Shown here in pieces: positions 44,786-57,200 of a stretch of 64,000 bases of DNA. The translations under genes and the position numbers were made by a program. The notes beneath the pieces are model-generated. The model did not search any database, was not told the DNA's origin, and saw only the letters and a list, made by a program, of their open reading frames with translations. Every line of letters begins with the position of its first letter. Positions within the stretch are counted from its first letter, which is position 1. Origin of the DNA: Deuterostichococcus epilithicus (Eukaryota; Chlorophyta; Trebouxiophyceae; Prasiolales; Stichococcaceae); contig JAVTLE010000003.1 in NCBI GenBank assembly GCA_033439295.1, positions 1,488,001-1,552,000 on the forward strand. The letters are read 5' to 3'.

Positions 44786-46503
44786 GCCTGCTAACAGGTT
44801 CCGCAGGCTTTAGGGGATTGCAGGTGATCGAGGACGGATTCGCTGTCTCGACGGGATTCGGCCTGTCGAGCGATCGCAAGAGGGCTCAAAATGCACAGTC
44901 TCAGCCTTAAACTGCTCCTATGGCGTTCAAACCTGTCTGTGCAGTTGCAGGTGCTTTGGCGAAGCTCGCTGTTGGTGTTGCTGTTTCAGATGGAGCCAGA
45001 AGTGATACCATGCACACCCAGGATTCTACATAAGGTCTGGAGCTTCTCTCCAGCAAGGATTATTTTGGATTGCAACTCCGAAGGGGCAGCTGGGATCAAT
45101 ACCTCTGACAGAGCCTCGTACGCTAACCAGGGGCTGTAAAGAAGGCGTGATGTGTGATGAACAAGGGAAACGACGAGTGTGTCTCAGATCACGTGAATCA
45201 CACTCTATCACAGCTGTTCATAGAATCCACACTGAGGGACTCCAAAGCAAATGCTACCCATGACGCTGTCGCTGCGGTCAAAAACCTCTCAAACCAGAGT
45301 CAACAGTCAAGGCCTGGCCACTACACACCTGCATCGTGACCGAAACAACCTGCTCAGCTCCTTTGCTGACGAACAGGGCAGGCTTGCCCGCAGTATCGCG
45401 GTTTGGTCATCTCCAAAGTAAGACTAGCCCACCGACGTGTGGTGCAGCACACCGGAGCGACAGCCCAGCAGCTCCGTTCTGGATAGCGCAGCAGCCTAAG
45501 GAAAAGGGTGCTCGCTTGACTTCGCGCGTCGCCCCCTCAGCACGGGCCAACTGCGACAGGCCCATACTACGACTAGCGGCCACGCAATAGGTGAGGCGAG
45601 ACGCACGCTTCGCTCGCGCTGGACGGTGAAATTAAAGGACTGAACAACTTTCAGACGATCGTACGTGGCAGACGCCTTGCCAGTGAAACCAGTAGAGCTA
45701 GGTTGCAGTAAGCACGTCGTTGTGTAACGCGGTCTGTTATGTCCTGCTGGGGGCCCCTTCTCTTACGAACGGCGACGTTGCACCGCGTCGACAGCCTCAT
45801 TCATGCGCTTCGCAATTCATTTCGCTGAAGCTCGTGCCCAGCAGTGCCGCCAGGATTTGGGCTTTCAGCTTGATAATCGACGTGTACGGCTGCTTGGTAC
45901 CAGTGAAGCGGGCCGGGCCGCAGGGCAAGCAATTCACAATGCGACCTCGGCGTGCGCGTTTGTAAGCATGCACGCCTTCAATTATGCTACCCGTGATCTC
46001 GCTGGGGAACCCGCCTCGCCGGCGGCCATGACATCAGTGAAAGTTACGACCTGCTTCTACGGCGGCTTCTGAGGAAGCTTAGAGACACTTTAGGTCGCTT
46101 TTTGCCGTATAAACCGGTTCCACCGAGCCTAAAAGCCCTGCCTTGGGTCAGTCTGCTGTATGGCTTGTAACATACTCCATCAGAGCAAAGCTAATACCTC
46201 GACCGATCAACCGCCGTGACTGGAACGTTTTGGTGACGTCACAAATGCGGACCAACGGTGTCATCGGCACACATGTCAATTTTTTCTGGCAAAAGGAGCA
46301 CTGATCGTTGAAAATTGCAAAGCCTTGCTGTCGATGGCGTGCAGGCGTGAAGGCAGTGCTGCCGGCGGGGCGTGCACCGAGGCGACCAGCAACAGGCGAC
46401 GTCACCCTGTAACTGCAGAACGTAGCTGCCGCTGTACTGTGGGCGCGCGCCAGCTGCTAGACCGGCCAGCTGTCGGTTACCACCTGACCCGGGCTAGCAC
46501 GGC
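44786..46503. other. Long gene-poor divergent region
   Basis: About 1.7 kb lies between the divergent pyruvate kinase and metalloprotease genes. The composition is more AT-rich than the genes. Frames exist (plus 45803-46072; minus 46148-46405) but neither is recognisable or conserved-looking. It presumably contains both promoters and possibly a decayed element; no terminal repeats were found. Confidence 0.5.
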
Positions 46504-48680
46504 ATGCAACGGCAATACACCAGCCATGGCACTGCAGTCACTACAGCCGCAACAAGGCGGCGGCGGCATCAGACAGCAGTGGCGACGGCAGTGTTCGCCT
46601 GCCTCATCCTGCAGCTGTTGGCGCTGCCGGGCTCGGCGGCCCAGGAGATCATGAACCTCCGGACAGCGGGCCGCTCGCGGTGCGGCCACGACCATGACGA
46701 TGCAGAGTATGCGGCGGCGCGGCAGACCATTGCGGCGGTGCAGCGCAAGGGCGCGCTCAACTACAACACCCGCGTGGCCTTCAGCAGCAGCGTCACGGTA
46801 CCCGTCGACTTTCATGTCATCACTAAGGCCGATGGCACGGGCAATGTGACGATGGACCAGCTAGTGCAGCAGATGGCCGTCATGAACAAGTTCTACGCGC
46901 CAAACTTCGTCTTCATGCTGGGCACCGTGGACTTCACCGTCAACGACTTGTGGTACTCCGGCGCCGGGTGAGTTTGCCTGCTCGCCTAAACCTCTGGCTT
47001 TTTTTATGCAGCGCCATGCACGCAGCAGCTGTCGAAGTGGCGCATGGACTGAGCAGCAGCATTCACCTGCATCTCGCGAGCTTCCTGGTCGGGCAGCTGC
47101 ATTGCATGCAGCAGCTCACACAACGTTCCGGAACACTGCCGGAGTGCACTCTCGCCTGATGTGTGGTCCTTCACATCGTTTGTGCAGGATGAACAAAACG
47201 CTGGAGTATGCGCTCAAGACGGAGCTGCACACGGGTGGCAACGACACGCTCAACATCTACCTCATGGACCCCAGCCCCTACCTGGGATTTTCCTACTACC
47301 CCACCACCCTCAGCGACCCCAGCACTGCCATCTTGGACGGCCTGATGGTCCACCCGGCGACGCTGCCGGGCGGCGCCTTTGCGGGGTACAACCTGGGCGG
47401 CACCATCGTCCACGAGACAGGTGGGCCTGCTGCACTGAGCGTCGCGACTCGGCACTCGCATCCCCTTCGAGTCATCGTCTCGATGAAAGAGGGACATAGG
47501 CGCAAGCTCAGCTGCAGCGGCGTGCGGGTCTGCGTCAGCGGCACCGGCCTGGCCGCCCCGCACGGGACGCCCTGCAATCCGCTGCCAGCATCTGACACCT
47601 GTGGCTCGTTCTTGACCCCGCAGGCCACTGGCTGCTGCTGTCGCACACGTTTCAGGGCGGCTGCTCCGACCCGAACGACTTCGTAACGGACACGCCGCCG
47701 CAGGCGGGCGCCACCTCAGGGTGCCCCGCCAACCGCAAGAGCTGCGACGCCACCATCTGGCCAGGGTTGGACCCGATCCACTCGCCCATGGACTACAGGT
47801 GGGCTTGCAGTTCCAGAAACTAATTCGATGGTGTTCTGGTCGCGCCACAAAATGTGTAGATGGCCACGAGCCGATGCTCACTGAGAGGGTCAGCAAGACA
47901 CCAAGGTCCGCCTCACGTCGAGGTAAGACCTGGCGTGCGCCACGATGTCAGCCCCATCACGGGACGAAATGCCTTACCTGTATGTGTTCCTGGGCCGCAG
48001 CGACGACGCGTGCTACCTGGCCTTCACGCCGGGGCAGATGACACGCATGCAGTGGGCATGGATCACCTACCGTGCCTCCGGGCAGACGTCCGGCCGCAGC
48101 CCCGATCCGCAGCAGCAGTCGGCGCCGGGCCTCGATGATCTGGTCGTGCCGCCGCCGCCCGCCAAGAAGCCGACCAAGCAACCGACCAAGAAGCCGACAA
48201 AGAAGCCTACACGTAAACCCACCCGGCGGCCCACGAAGCGGCCCACACGGCACAGCAATGTCAAAAAGCGCCGGCCCACCAGGCGGCCGACAAAGCGGCC
48301 CACGACAAAGTTGCAGGTAGGACGCTCTGCAGTGAGTATACAGCAGCAGACTGAGGTTTTAAGGTCACGTCTCACCATGCAGTGTCGGTATGCAAGTTGC
48401 TAAGCAGTGTGTTGTATGTACCTTTCAGAAGATTGGCCTTGCTGACTCTGAGCGGTGCATGCTGCAGGGACGGGTGGCTGCGATCCTCAAGAGGCGCGCC
48501 CAGTCGCTGAAACTGGCGCGCGGGTCCCGGCGGCTGCTGACAGAGCAGTCAAGCAGCAGCGCAGGCATTGCAGGCAGCGCTGCCGTCTCCGGCGGCAGCG
48601 ACAGCGGCAGCAGCGCCTTGCCAGGCAGCGCCTTCAGCGGGGGGCGCGGCAACGGCGAGCGGCGAGGCAGCACGGTTTGA
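46504..48680 (+). CDS. Secreted M43-family (pappalysin/cytophagalysin-like) metalloprotease
   Basis: A zinc endopeptidase destined for secretion. Five exons join in phase: 46504-46967, 47188-47420, 47624-47798, 48001-48316 and 48468-48680, giving 466 residues. The start MQRQYTSHGTAV precedes a hydrophobic signal segment (VFACLILQLLALPGSAA). Then VPVDFHVITKADGTGNVT, NKFYAPNFVFMLGTVDFTVN, and the zinc site HETGHWLLLSH, which is split by an intron between HET-G and HW (47420/47624). C-terminal to it are GGCSDPNDFVTDTPPQAGA, GCPANRKSCDA, the Met-turn SPMDYS and DDACYLAFTPGQMTRMQWAW, all typical of M43B. A Pro/Lys/Thr/Arg repeat tail (KPTKQPTKKPTKKPTRKPT, 48163-48318) follows, perhaps wall-binding or extended. 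The last exon is Ser/Gly-rich and ends in TGA at 48678-48680. The substrate is unknown. Confidence 0.88.
48163..48318 (+). repeat. KPT/RPT coding tandem repeats
   Basis: Degenerate 9-12 bp units encode about fifteen K/R-P-T steps with Lys or Arg between them. This forms a strongly basic extended tail of the M43 protease. Confidence 0.9.
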
Positions 48681-49690
48681 CGCGGCAGCAAACCCTGTTG
48701 CTCGTCGTTCATTTCCTTGCAGCCATGCCGGCGGCTCGATTATAAGCGAACCCACATCCAGCAGATAGAGCGCCACATTGGCAGAGCCCGCCTGCTCCTT
48801 TGCTGAGCAGCGGCAGGCCCCCGGCATGGCTCCTTTCTAGGTAGCTTCGGGTGTCACCACGTTGGTCGTCAGTTTTCTAGGCAGCAGTCTCATTTCCGTG
48901 TACCTCACACGACCTCGTTGCCAGCCGCATAATGCGGTGTGGCTGTACGGGTTCGTGTGTACAGTTTTGGTGCAACGTTTGCAAGCCTTTGTTCTAGGCA
49001 GCGAACCAATCGCATTAGCTTTGTTTACGCCGTAGCCATCACTGAGGTCGTGCTCTGGATTTTTCATCAGTTGAGTATGTATAAGGTTCGGTTGCTGCTG
49101 CTTTGCAGGAATTGGTTTTCTGCTGCTGCTCGGGCGATGCTCGAGAAGCAAACTTAACGTTGCCTTTGTGTGCGTGATGACAGGCAGTGTCCCACTGATA
49201 TCTCTTAAAGGTAAACATGAGGCTCACTTCCGGCCGCAGAATGCCATAATCTCACACTCAATCGACGCGACTGCGGTCTCTCAGTGTGTTGATACAATAT
49301 GTCGCAAACCGCAATGGTTTCTTTGCTATTCATCTGCCTACAGAGGGATTCCGGCCCCCACACACCAGCCTCCATCAAACCGTAATAGATTCAGATGTCA
49401 CTTTCAGACATGGTGGGACGGCCGCTGGATGCCACATCACAAATCCCCAGTCCTGCCACTCTGCGGCGCCTGCCCAAACCCTCTGACTGAGGTCAGGCAG
49501 CACGGCCTGCATCAACGGGAGCATCAGGCCTCCTGCGCGACCGTCGCCCACTCCGTCAAAATTGCCACGTGCTGCTCCTGCAGGGGAGGCAGATGCAGCT
49601 GCTTCAGTGCAGCTGCGGCGGGGCCGCCTGATCTGGCTCGACATCTGATGTGGACATCGCAGGACCCGAATCGATGACATTCAATTCAAT
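48681..49690. other. Gene-poor convergent region
   Basis: About 1 kb between convergent stops, with moderate AT content. No recognisable gene was found. Open frames here (for example plus 49168-49677) show no domain or plausible signal. Confidence 0.5.
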
Positions 49691-51231
49691 TCAATGCGCA
49701 GCAACATGCAACTGGGGGCGTGCCTGCAGCTGCAGCGCCAGGCGGCGGTGGGACACACGGATGAGGGCCTGGTAGGCGGTGCACCGCCTCAGGCCTGCGA
49801 GCCGCGCCGCCGCCAGCACTGCCGCCTCGCCATCCAACCCCGCCGCCGCTGCTACAAGCACCCTACAGGCCACCACCGCCAGGGAAATCGAGAGGTGTTT
49901 GAGGGTTTGGTCGAATTTGGTCAGTTTTGGTGAGCACAGCAGGGGCAGACAGTGTGCAGCTGTGAGGTTTGCAGCAGACAGCTGCCTAGCCATGCAGTTG
50001 CTTTGCAGGGCGGCTGCGTCACGTGGCGCCGCCAGTAGCCCCGCGCAGCCGGGCGCGGAAGGCTGGGACCGCAGGCAGCCATACCAGAAAGTGCCGAGGG
50101 AGACTGCTGATCTCGATGGTCTCAACGGCGCGGCTGACACCGCAGTGAGGGTTGAGCCAGGGTTCTGCTGCCAGAGTCAGCTCGCACCTGGCGTCGCTTG
50201 GCAGCGCGGCCAGCCGCACAAGCAGCCGCGGCAGCTGCGCGCTGAAGCTGGAGCCCGGCGGCCCGCCCTCTCCGTCCTGCAACCAGTCAAGGTCTTGAGG
50301 TCAGCCTACTCATCTGCAGACTGTCATGTGGATCTGGATTTGGACCTGGACGTCAGCTGGCGCGGGCTTGCTGACGATGCGGCGCTGCGCAGCGGCGCAA
50401 CAGATGCGCAGCCACAGCCCATCCGCCAGAGGCCGCGCTCTCCCTTTGTGGAAGCGATGCGGTGCCTAGACTGCGGGCCTCAGGCGGCTTCCAGGCGCTG
50501 ACAAGCGAGCAGCAGCGGGCGGCAGCACGGGAGAAAGGCGGCTGCACCTCAGCGGCGGTGAGCGGCACGAGCGTGCACGCGGCGCCGGCTGCAGCGCAGG
50601 ACCGCACAGCGGCGCAAACGCCGCCGTCCGCCAGCGCGTCCAGCAGCAGCGCGTCTGCGGAGGCGCTGCGACCCGCCGCCAGCCCCGGGGCTCCGCGCCC
50701 TGCCGCCGCTTCGGGGTCCCCGCCGCCCGCTGCACCGCCTGCGCCGGGCCCCTGAGCATCCTGCGCCGCCGCCGCTGCTGCCGCCTGGCCGCCGGCCGCG
50801 GGGGCTGACGAGGCGCCGGGCTCGGCCACCATTTGCGGGACGCTGGCGCCGCCGCCTTGACCTATTTCCTGTCGCCCAGCAGACGCTTCCGCGCCAGCGC
50901 CGGTCGCTGCCGCGGCGTCTGCTGCTGCTCCAGCCGCTGCTGCGCCGTCCCCCGGCGCGCCGCCGGCTGCCGCCACCTCCTCCTCTTCCATGGGGGCCCC
51001 CGCCGCGGCACCCGCCTCCGCCCCCGCCCCCGTGCCCGGCCCGGCGGCGCGGCACAGCAGCAGCACGTGCGAGATGGCGGCTGCGGCCAGCGCCTCCGGC
51101 GTCGCCAGCCCGGGAGTGGAGCCGAGCCACAGCGGCTCCGGAGCCAGGTGGCTGAGCACGCCGAGGTAGTACTCACAGGTCGCATACGGCAGCCGCGCCT
51201 CCGCCTGCACGACGGGAGAGGACAATGCCAA
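49691..51231 (-). other. Pseudo dual-specificity-phosphatase-like tail
   Basis: Near 51140 the frame reads LAPEPLWLGSTPGLATPEAL then AAAAISHVLLL, like the start of a DSP domain (hydrophobic-P-x-LWLG ... ITHVL). An Ala/Gly/Pro-rich insertion of about 140 residues interrupts it. At 49800-49861 TVLVAAAAGLDGEAAVLAAA, then AYQALIRVSHRR, occupies the place of the VLVHCxxGxSRS P-loop and its helix, but the catalytic His-Cys and Arg are missing. I infer a catalytically dead phosphatase fold; this is by eye and tentative. Confidence 0.4.
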
Positions 51232-54200
51232 AACGACAGGGAAGGACGCTGGAGGTGCAGAGCGCTGCCTCGGTCGCAGCGAAGGAGCACTGTGTGACTG
51301 AGGGCAATCCTGCCCAGAATCGTGCCCAACATGTGCTCCTGAACCCTGCTCGCTTGCTTCCCACTGCGAATGGGATCCCCGGGCAAAGGTGAGGCTGGGG
51401 CGTGTACGTCAGGGCGCCGGCCTGCAAGCAAGCCGGCACACACTTCACTCACCGAGGCGGTGGCGCGGCGGCCGCTGCGCGCCGTGTTGCTGCCGGACGA
51501 CGGCGGGGCGGCGGCGGCGGCCGCCGCCTGGAAGGGCGTCTGCGTGAGCGGTGCCTGCTGGCTCTGCGACTCCGCCTGCAGCTGCCGCTGCTGCCGCTGC
51601 TGTTCTGTCTGCGCAGTTGCAGGCCGACCCTCCTCGGCTAGCGTCGCCTGCAGCTTCTGCACCCTGCCGAGCACAAGAGGGCGGGGAGGTTCGAGCTGCC
51701 GGGACTTGACGGCGCCGCACTCCAGCGCCTTTTGAAAGATGCATCGTCGCACGGCATGCAGGGATGCAGGGGTGGGCGGTGAGCAGGTGCCCTGGCGCCA
51801 AGCCACAGCCAGAGGGCGCACAGGTCGCAGATTGGCCTGCGTCGATCAACAGGGAGGCGCGCAGCCGCAGGATGATAGGACGAACGTCGCGCAGCGCACC
51901 GCTTGAGAACGTCCGGTATGGAGGGACGGCGGCGCGCGTCACGCATCAGCATCAGCTCTAGCAGCGGCACTACCCCCGGCAAGTGCGCCACCGCCTCCTG
52001 TGTACGGCATGAACCCTGCTCAGACAGGGCAGCAGGTTGCTCCGACAGGTGTGCCGCCGCAGCTTGCCCCCAGCGCCGGCAGCGCGTCCGGGCTTTGGGG
52101 AAAGCGGTCATCTGCACCATCGCTGGCAAGTGCCCAAGGTGGTGCGCTGAGGACAAGGAGCGCGCTCAGGAGTGCGGCAGTCCAGGGGTTGCTGCGGGGC
52201 CATCTGCACAGAAAGGCAGCTGCATGTGCGGCCTTGGAGGCATCGAGCCGGGGAGGCGGCCTGGAGCATGCACGGCACGGCGGGCTGCAGAGTGACCTCC
52301 TCGCTGCCGGCGTCGCGCGGGGCATGGGCGGCCTTGGAGTCGCGGCCATGGGATCAGCTGCAAGTGACGGAGTAATTGACGGTAAGGACGTACAGCGCGA
52401 GCGGGCGGGAGCACGGCCTCCCCGTCGCGGGTGACGCGCATGAAAAACCGTATCCAGTCGGGGTCGTGGAACAGGAAGCGGCCCGTCACCAGCTCGTACA
52501 GCAGGCAGCCCAGGCTCCACATGTCGCTCGCCGCGCCTGCAGTTGCGCAAACATCGAGTCGACTGGTCGCCTGTTTCGGTGGTGGCGAACCATCAGCGCT
52601 CGTTGCCTCTGTAGCTGCCCTGGCGGAGCCACGCTGGCATCGCTGGCCATGCAAGGCTACGCCGAGTGAGAAAGCTGCTCCGTAGCAAGACGACCACTCC
52701 AACGCATGCCGAACACTTGCCTACAGAATTGCCATGCTGCTTTTCAGAAGAGAAAGTTCAGACAACAGCTCCGCGCTGTCTCGGCTTGGGATGCACCGAG
52801 CCACCGATGCAGGTCGCAGTGAGGGCACCTGCGCCCTCGCGCCTGCGGCGGTCGTAGGTGTTGCGGCTCGTCTTGCGCGCGTTGGCCACCAGCAGCATCT
52901 CGGGGCTCTTGACGCACTCGGTGCCCCGGTTGCGCGTCGTCACAGCGCTGCCGGGGCTGGCGTCGCCGAACGCCCGCGACTCCCCAAAGTCCGCCAGCAC
53001 CACCTGCGGGGCCAGCCGTCTCCTGGGGGTGGGCATTCGTTGCCCGGTGGCAGTGACAGGGCGGCCTGCTGTTGACCCTCACCCTGCGCCTATCCTGTCC
53101 CTGAATCCTTGAACCCGCATCTGGACCCTGCTGCGGCGCTGGGTGCTGACATGCGGTCTGAGGACGCATGCGTGCTCGACAGCCTACGACCCCTGCCAGA
53201 GTTGGAGTGCAGCAGGAAGCGACTGGGGTCTCTCGCGCGGGGCAGTGCAGGTGCGGCAGGGCCATCACCCGGAAGGGCGGCTCGGTGGCACCCGGCGCCG
53301 GCTCCCAGATGCCACTGCCGCCCGACGCCGGGCGCGGCAGCAGCGGCTCCAGCAGCACGTTGTCGCACTTGAGGTCGTAGTGCACCACGTTCGCGGCGTG
53401 AACATTCTGCAGGTCGCCGGCAAGAAGTTCCGGTTGCGAAGTTTGGTTGATGCTTCTTGTGCTTGTGCGGATGGCAGCACCACATTTGCAGCGTGATCAC
53501 TCTGTAGACCACCGCCATTTCCCTGCTGCGCTTCATGTCTGTCGCGCCCGGCTCATCAGGGTATGACAAGGCAGCAACGATGCAGGGTTACAGCAGCCCT
53601 TGCGAGTCAGCACTTTGTGGCCCGACCTGGACGGCGCGCAGCACGTCGGCGAAGACGGCAAGGTACAGCGGCAGGCGCGCTGCGGGGTCGGGCGGCTGCG
53701 CGGCACGCCACTGCGCCAGGCTGCACTCGTATCGCCGCAGCACCAGCACGAAGCTGTCGCCCTCCACCCCGTAGTCCCACAGCTGCAGTTCAGGGTTTGG
53801 GTTCCAGGGTCTGGCCACATTGAAGCACGTCCTGAAGCGCGTCCTGAAGCGTGTGTCATGCCACATCCTCATTCGGTGCGATGAAGACTCGGGTCAAGTC
53901 TGCCGTCATGGCCGCCGCCGGAGGTCGTGCTGGCAGCACACAGCGCTGCAGCAAAGGCACGAGCCAACCAGGCCCCTCCGACTTGGTCTCTCGGGGCCCC
54001 ATGTCCAGGGACTGCATCGGATTCAGGTGCACCCGGCGCATGCTGCGCGTGGGCGCAGGCCTGCTCCCGGCGCTGCAGCATGAGCACGGTCCACGCCCTG
54101 AATCGGCAAGCATTTGAACAACATGCTGCGGCGCACCTGGCACACGGAGGGCGCCCGGGCGAAGGACTCCAGCAGCGCCACCTCCGAGAAGGCGTCCACC

Positions 54201-57200
54201 AGCGCGTGGCCGTCGTGCACGGAGGCCGGCATGTCGGTGACCTTCAGCGCGACGCCCGTCTCCGGCTGCCCAAGGGCGGGCGCCTCCGCCCGCAGCACCT
54301 GCGGCAGCACTCGTCACGCATTGACACCTGTGTGCACTGCGCTTCATCCCAGCCTTGCCGGCATGTCGAATCCTGAGGCGTATCACGAAGCCCTTCCCCG
54401 GCTGCCCCAGGGCAGGCGCCGTCCCCGGGCAGCACCTGCGGAGGCACACCTTCGGACTTCATGACATCGGATCTGTTCTCAGACGTGACAGTCTCATGGC
54501 CGTGTTTGGTAATTTATGGCCGTTTTATCCATGCTGCAGGCTGATCAGGGAGGGCGTAACCTGCAGTTTGGCAAGATAGTTATACAGCCCAGCGCCGGAG
54601 CCTCAGCCTCTCCGTGCAGGAAAGAGCTCGAGCAGGATGGGGCAGGGACAAGCAGCGGCGCTGAGTCCCCAGTCTTGCACTGTCTCAGGCTGATTTCTGG
54701 TCGGCCTCCAACTGGAGTGCACTGCAAGACACACGCGAGCGGCATCCCGAGCTGGCGCACTGACGCAGCTTGGTGGCGCCCTCGTCTCTACATGCAACGC
54801 GTGCGTGAGGGAGCCAGAGCAGCGATTTTGGCACACCTGGGCATAGGCGCCGCGGGCGATGCGGGCTCGCTGCGTGTACAGCCCCCCGTTGAACAGGCAG
54901 CGGCACAGCAAGCGCATGAGGCGCGGGCCGCCGGGCCCCAGCCCCCTCGCACGCTCCAGCAGCGGCGCCACCACGCCGGCATTGCTGCGACACGAATCCA
55001 TGCAGCAGTCAAGCCCCTGCGCAGGCTGGGAGGCAGCGGGTGGCTGCAGCGCTCAGCGCATTCGCTGCCGACACCCCCCTGTTTCCACTCCTCAGGATTG
55101 CGCCTGCTGTTCATGGAGGTCAGGCAAACGGAGAAAAGAATCGAGGTCAGAAGGGGATTGCATGGGCACCGCCCAGCATCAGATCCTGGCCCGCACGCAC
55201 CTGGCATGGTCCAGGTGGTGCAGCAGGATAAAGGGCACATTCTGAGCGCGCCGCTCGGTGCGCTCGGCGTCTGTGTACACGCCATCCAGGCTGCCGTCGG
55301 GGCGCAGCAGCAGCGCCAGCACCTGGCGATCGGTCACGCCGACGTCAGGTCAGAAGTGGCTGGATGCACCCTTCAGAGTCGTGCGCCGATTGGACATCTC
55401 CATGTTCAGCCTGTGAGTCTGGGGCCCATCTGACAGTTTTCAGCGGCTGGCCGGATGCCATGCTTGCCTAGCCCTTTCAGGAGACGGCCTTTCGGATGGA
55501 GAGATGCGTAGGAAGCGACTGACCAGCTCCAGGATGGCGAGGTGCAGCTGGCTGTCCGAGTACAGGCGTCGCACCGCCCGCTCGGCGTCATAGTCCAGCG
55601 GCTGCAGCGTGCTGTACGCATCATCTGCAAGCGCAGCAGGCACCACTGTTCGGCTCTGCCATGAATGTGCTACGCCGCCCTTCCATAAGAACTGTGGGTG
55701 CGCCTTCCATTTGCTTGTTGATTCTGTGCTATCGACTGTGAACGCAATGCTACTCCTGTTTACTTTTTTGCATTTTGTTGTTGCGCTGCAATATGAAGCA
55801 TGCCTGCCTACGTTGGTAGACGAGTTCATACTTGTCGACGCGTCACGATGTGTCGATACACTATCCGAAGACTATGTTTGCAATTAGAAATTGAACTTTA
55901 CTGGACAAAAAATTTTGCTACGCCGCCCTTCCATAGAGAACTGTGGGTGCGCATGACCCTCAGCGGCGCAAGGCAAGCAGTCCGCCTCATGTGGGCCCAG
56001 TCGGTCAGAATAGCAGCCTCCAGCCAACCTGAAGGCTGGAGGAGATGAGGAATCCAAAGCGGCAAAACACGAGGCTGGGCCGTACCTGCGTCGGCGCCGG
56101 GCCGCAGCACCGCCTGCATCTTGCCGGTGGCCAGGGCGGCGCCCTCCATGGCGCTGAGCGCCCGCAGCCGGCCGCTGCCGGAGACGCCGCTGCTCTGAGA
56201 CGGCGGCGCCGAGCCCGCGCCGCTGCCGCCGTCCAGCCCGCCGCCGCCGCCCGCGCTGTCCCAAAGGAGCTGCCCGCCGCGCGGGGCGTTGTCCTCGATG
56301 TCGAGCTTGGGGATCATCGCGGAGCCGCGCCGCAGCGAGGCCTGCGGCGCCAGCGTTTTCGTCGCGGCAGCCGCCGGCATGGTGGGCGAACGCGGCGTCG
56401 AGGCGGCGCTGCCGCCCGAGTCGCTGCCCTCGCTGCCGCTCTGCGCTCATGGTGGCCCCGCATCAGCTGGCCGCGCCATACCCTCACAGGCGCAGCAGAG
56501 CGCCCCGAGCAGCATCAAGCGACAGGCAGCAGTGGCCCGGATGTAGGGACACGGCAGTTACATAGCTTGCGGCAAAACTTGCCCAAGTCCGTCTGCTGTT
56601 TGACGCCATATGGATATGGCAAACTGCCTTGTGATGCGAGAGAACACTTTGCGCACCCTGTCCAGGTCGAGGGCCTCCAGGCGCGCCACGTCGTCATCCA
56701 GGTCGCCAGTGAAGTGGAAGCCAGCCGGCAGCCGCATGGGTGCTCCGATGGTTGCCGCCGGCGGCGGCGGCGAGCCCGGCCTGCCGCCGCCGCCGGGACC
56801 CTCGCAGTCGCCGTCGCTGGAGGCGTCGTCAGACTCCTCGGAGTCCGAGCCGCTGTCGCCGCCTGAGCGCACGCTGCTGCCGCCAGGGGACAGCATGCCG
56901 CCTGGGGCGCGGCCGCCGCGGCCGGAGCCCGCCGCTGAGCCGCCCCCCGACGCCGAGCCGGCAGCCGAGTCGGCAGCCGAGCCGGCCGCGGCGGGCCCCG
57001 CCTGGCTGCGCCGCACGCGGCGAGCGGCGTCCATGGTGTCCGCCCCCGTCGGCGTCGCCTCCGCCGCAGGGGCTGCCGTGGGCACCGCGCCGGTCGCTGA
57101 CCACGGTGCGGCGCTGCCGGCGGGGGACTCGCGGCGGCAGGCGCCTTCCCGGGGCGCGGCGCCACTGTGGCGGGCGCCTTTTCGGGACTGGGCCCGGGGC

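Larger units (their letters stand above)
51900..54900 (-). other. Protein kinase domain exons of the giant gene
   Basis: Kinase motifs appear in order on the minus strand: Gly-loop-like RARIARGAYAQ (near 54860), VALKVTDMPASVHDG with the ATP-binding Lys at 54242-54244, FSEVALLESF (the helix-C Glu), WDYGVEGDSFVLVLRRYECS (near 53760), VVHYDLKCDNVLLEP with the catalytic loop at 53359-53388 (HYD in place of HRD), LADFGESRAFGD with DFG at 52983-52991, TRNRGTECVKSPEML (activation segment/APE region, near 52895-52935), SDMWSLGCLLYELVTGRFLF (52470-52530) and LMLMRDARRRPSIPDVLKR (near 51910). All essential residues seem present, so it is probably active. The RNRGTE-KSPEM signature recalls an atypical TKL/other-type kinase family of protists and algae. 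Confidence 0.8.

Noticed and set aside
45803-46072. Plus-strand frame of about 90 codons in the 1.7-kb gene-poor region
   Set aside because: It has no similarity I recognise and neighbouring frames are equally long, so no support for a gene.
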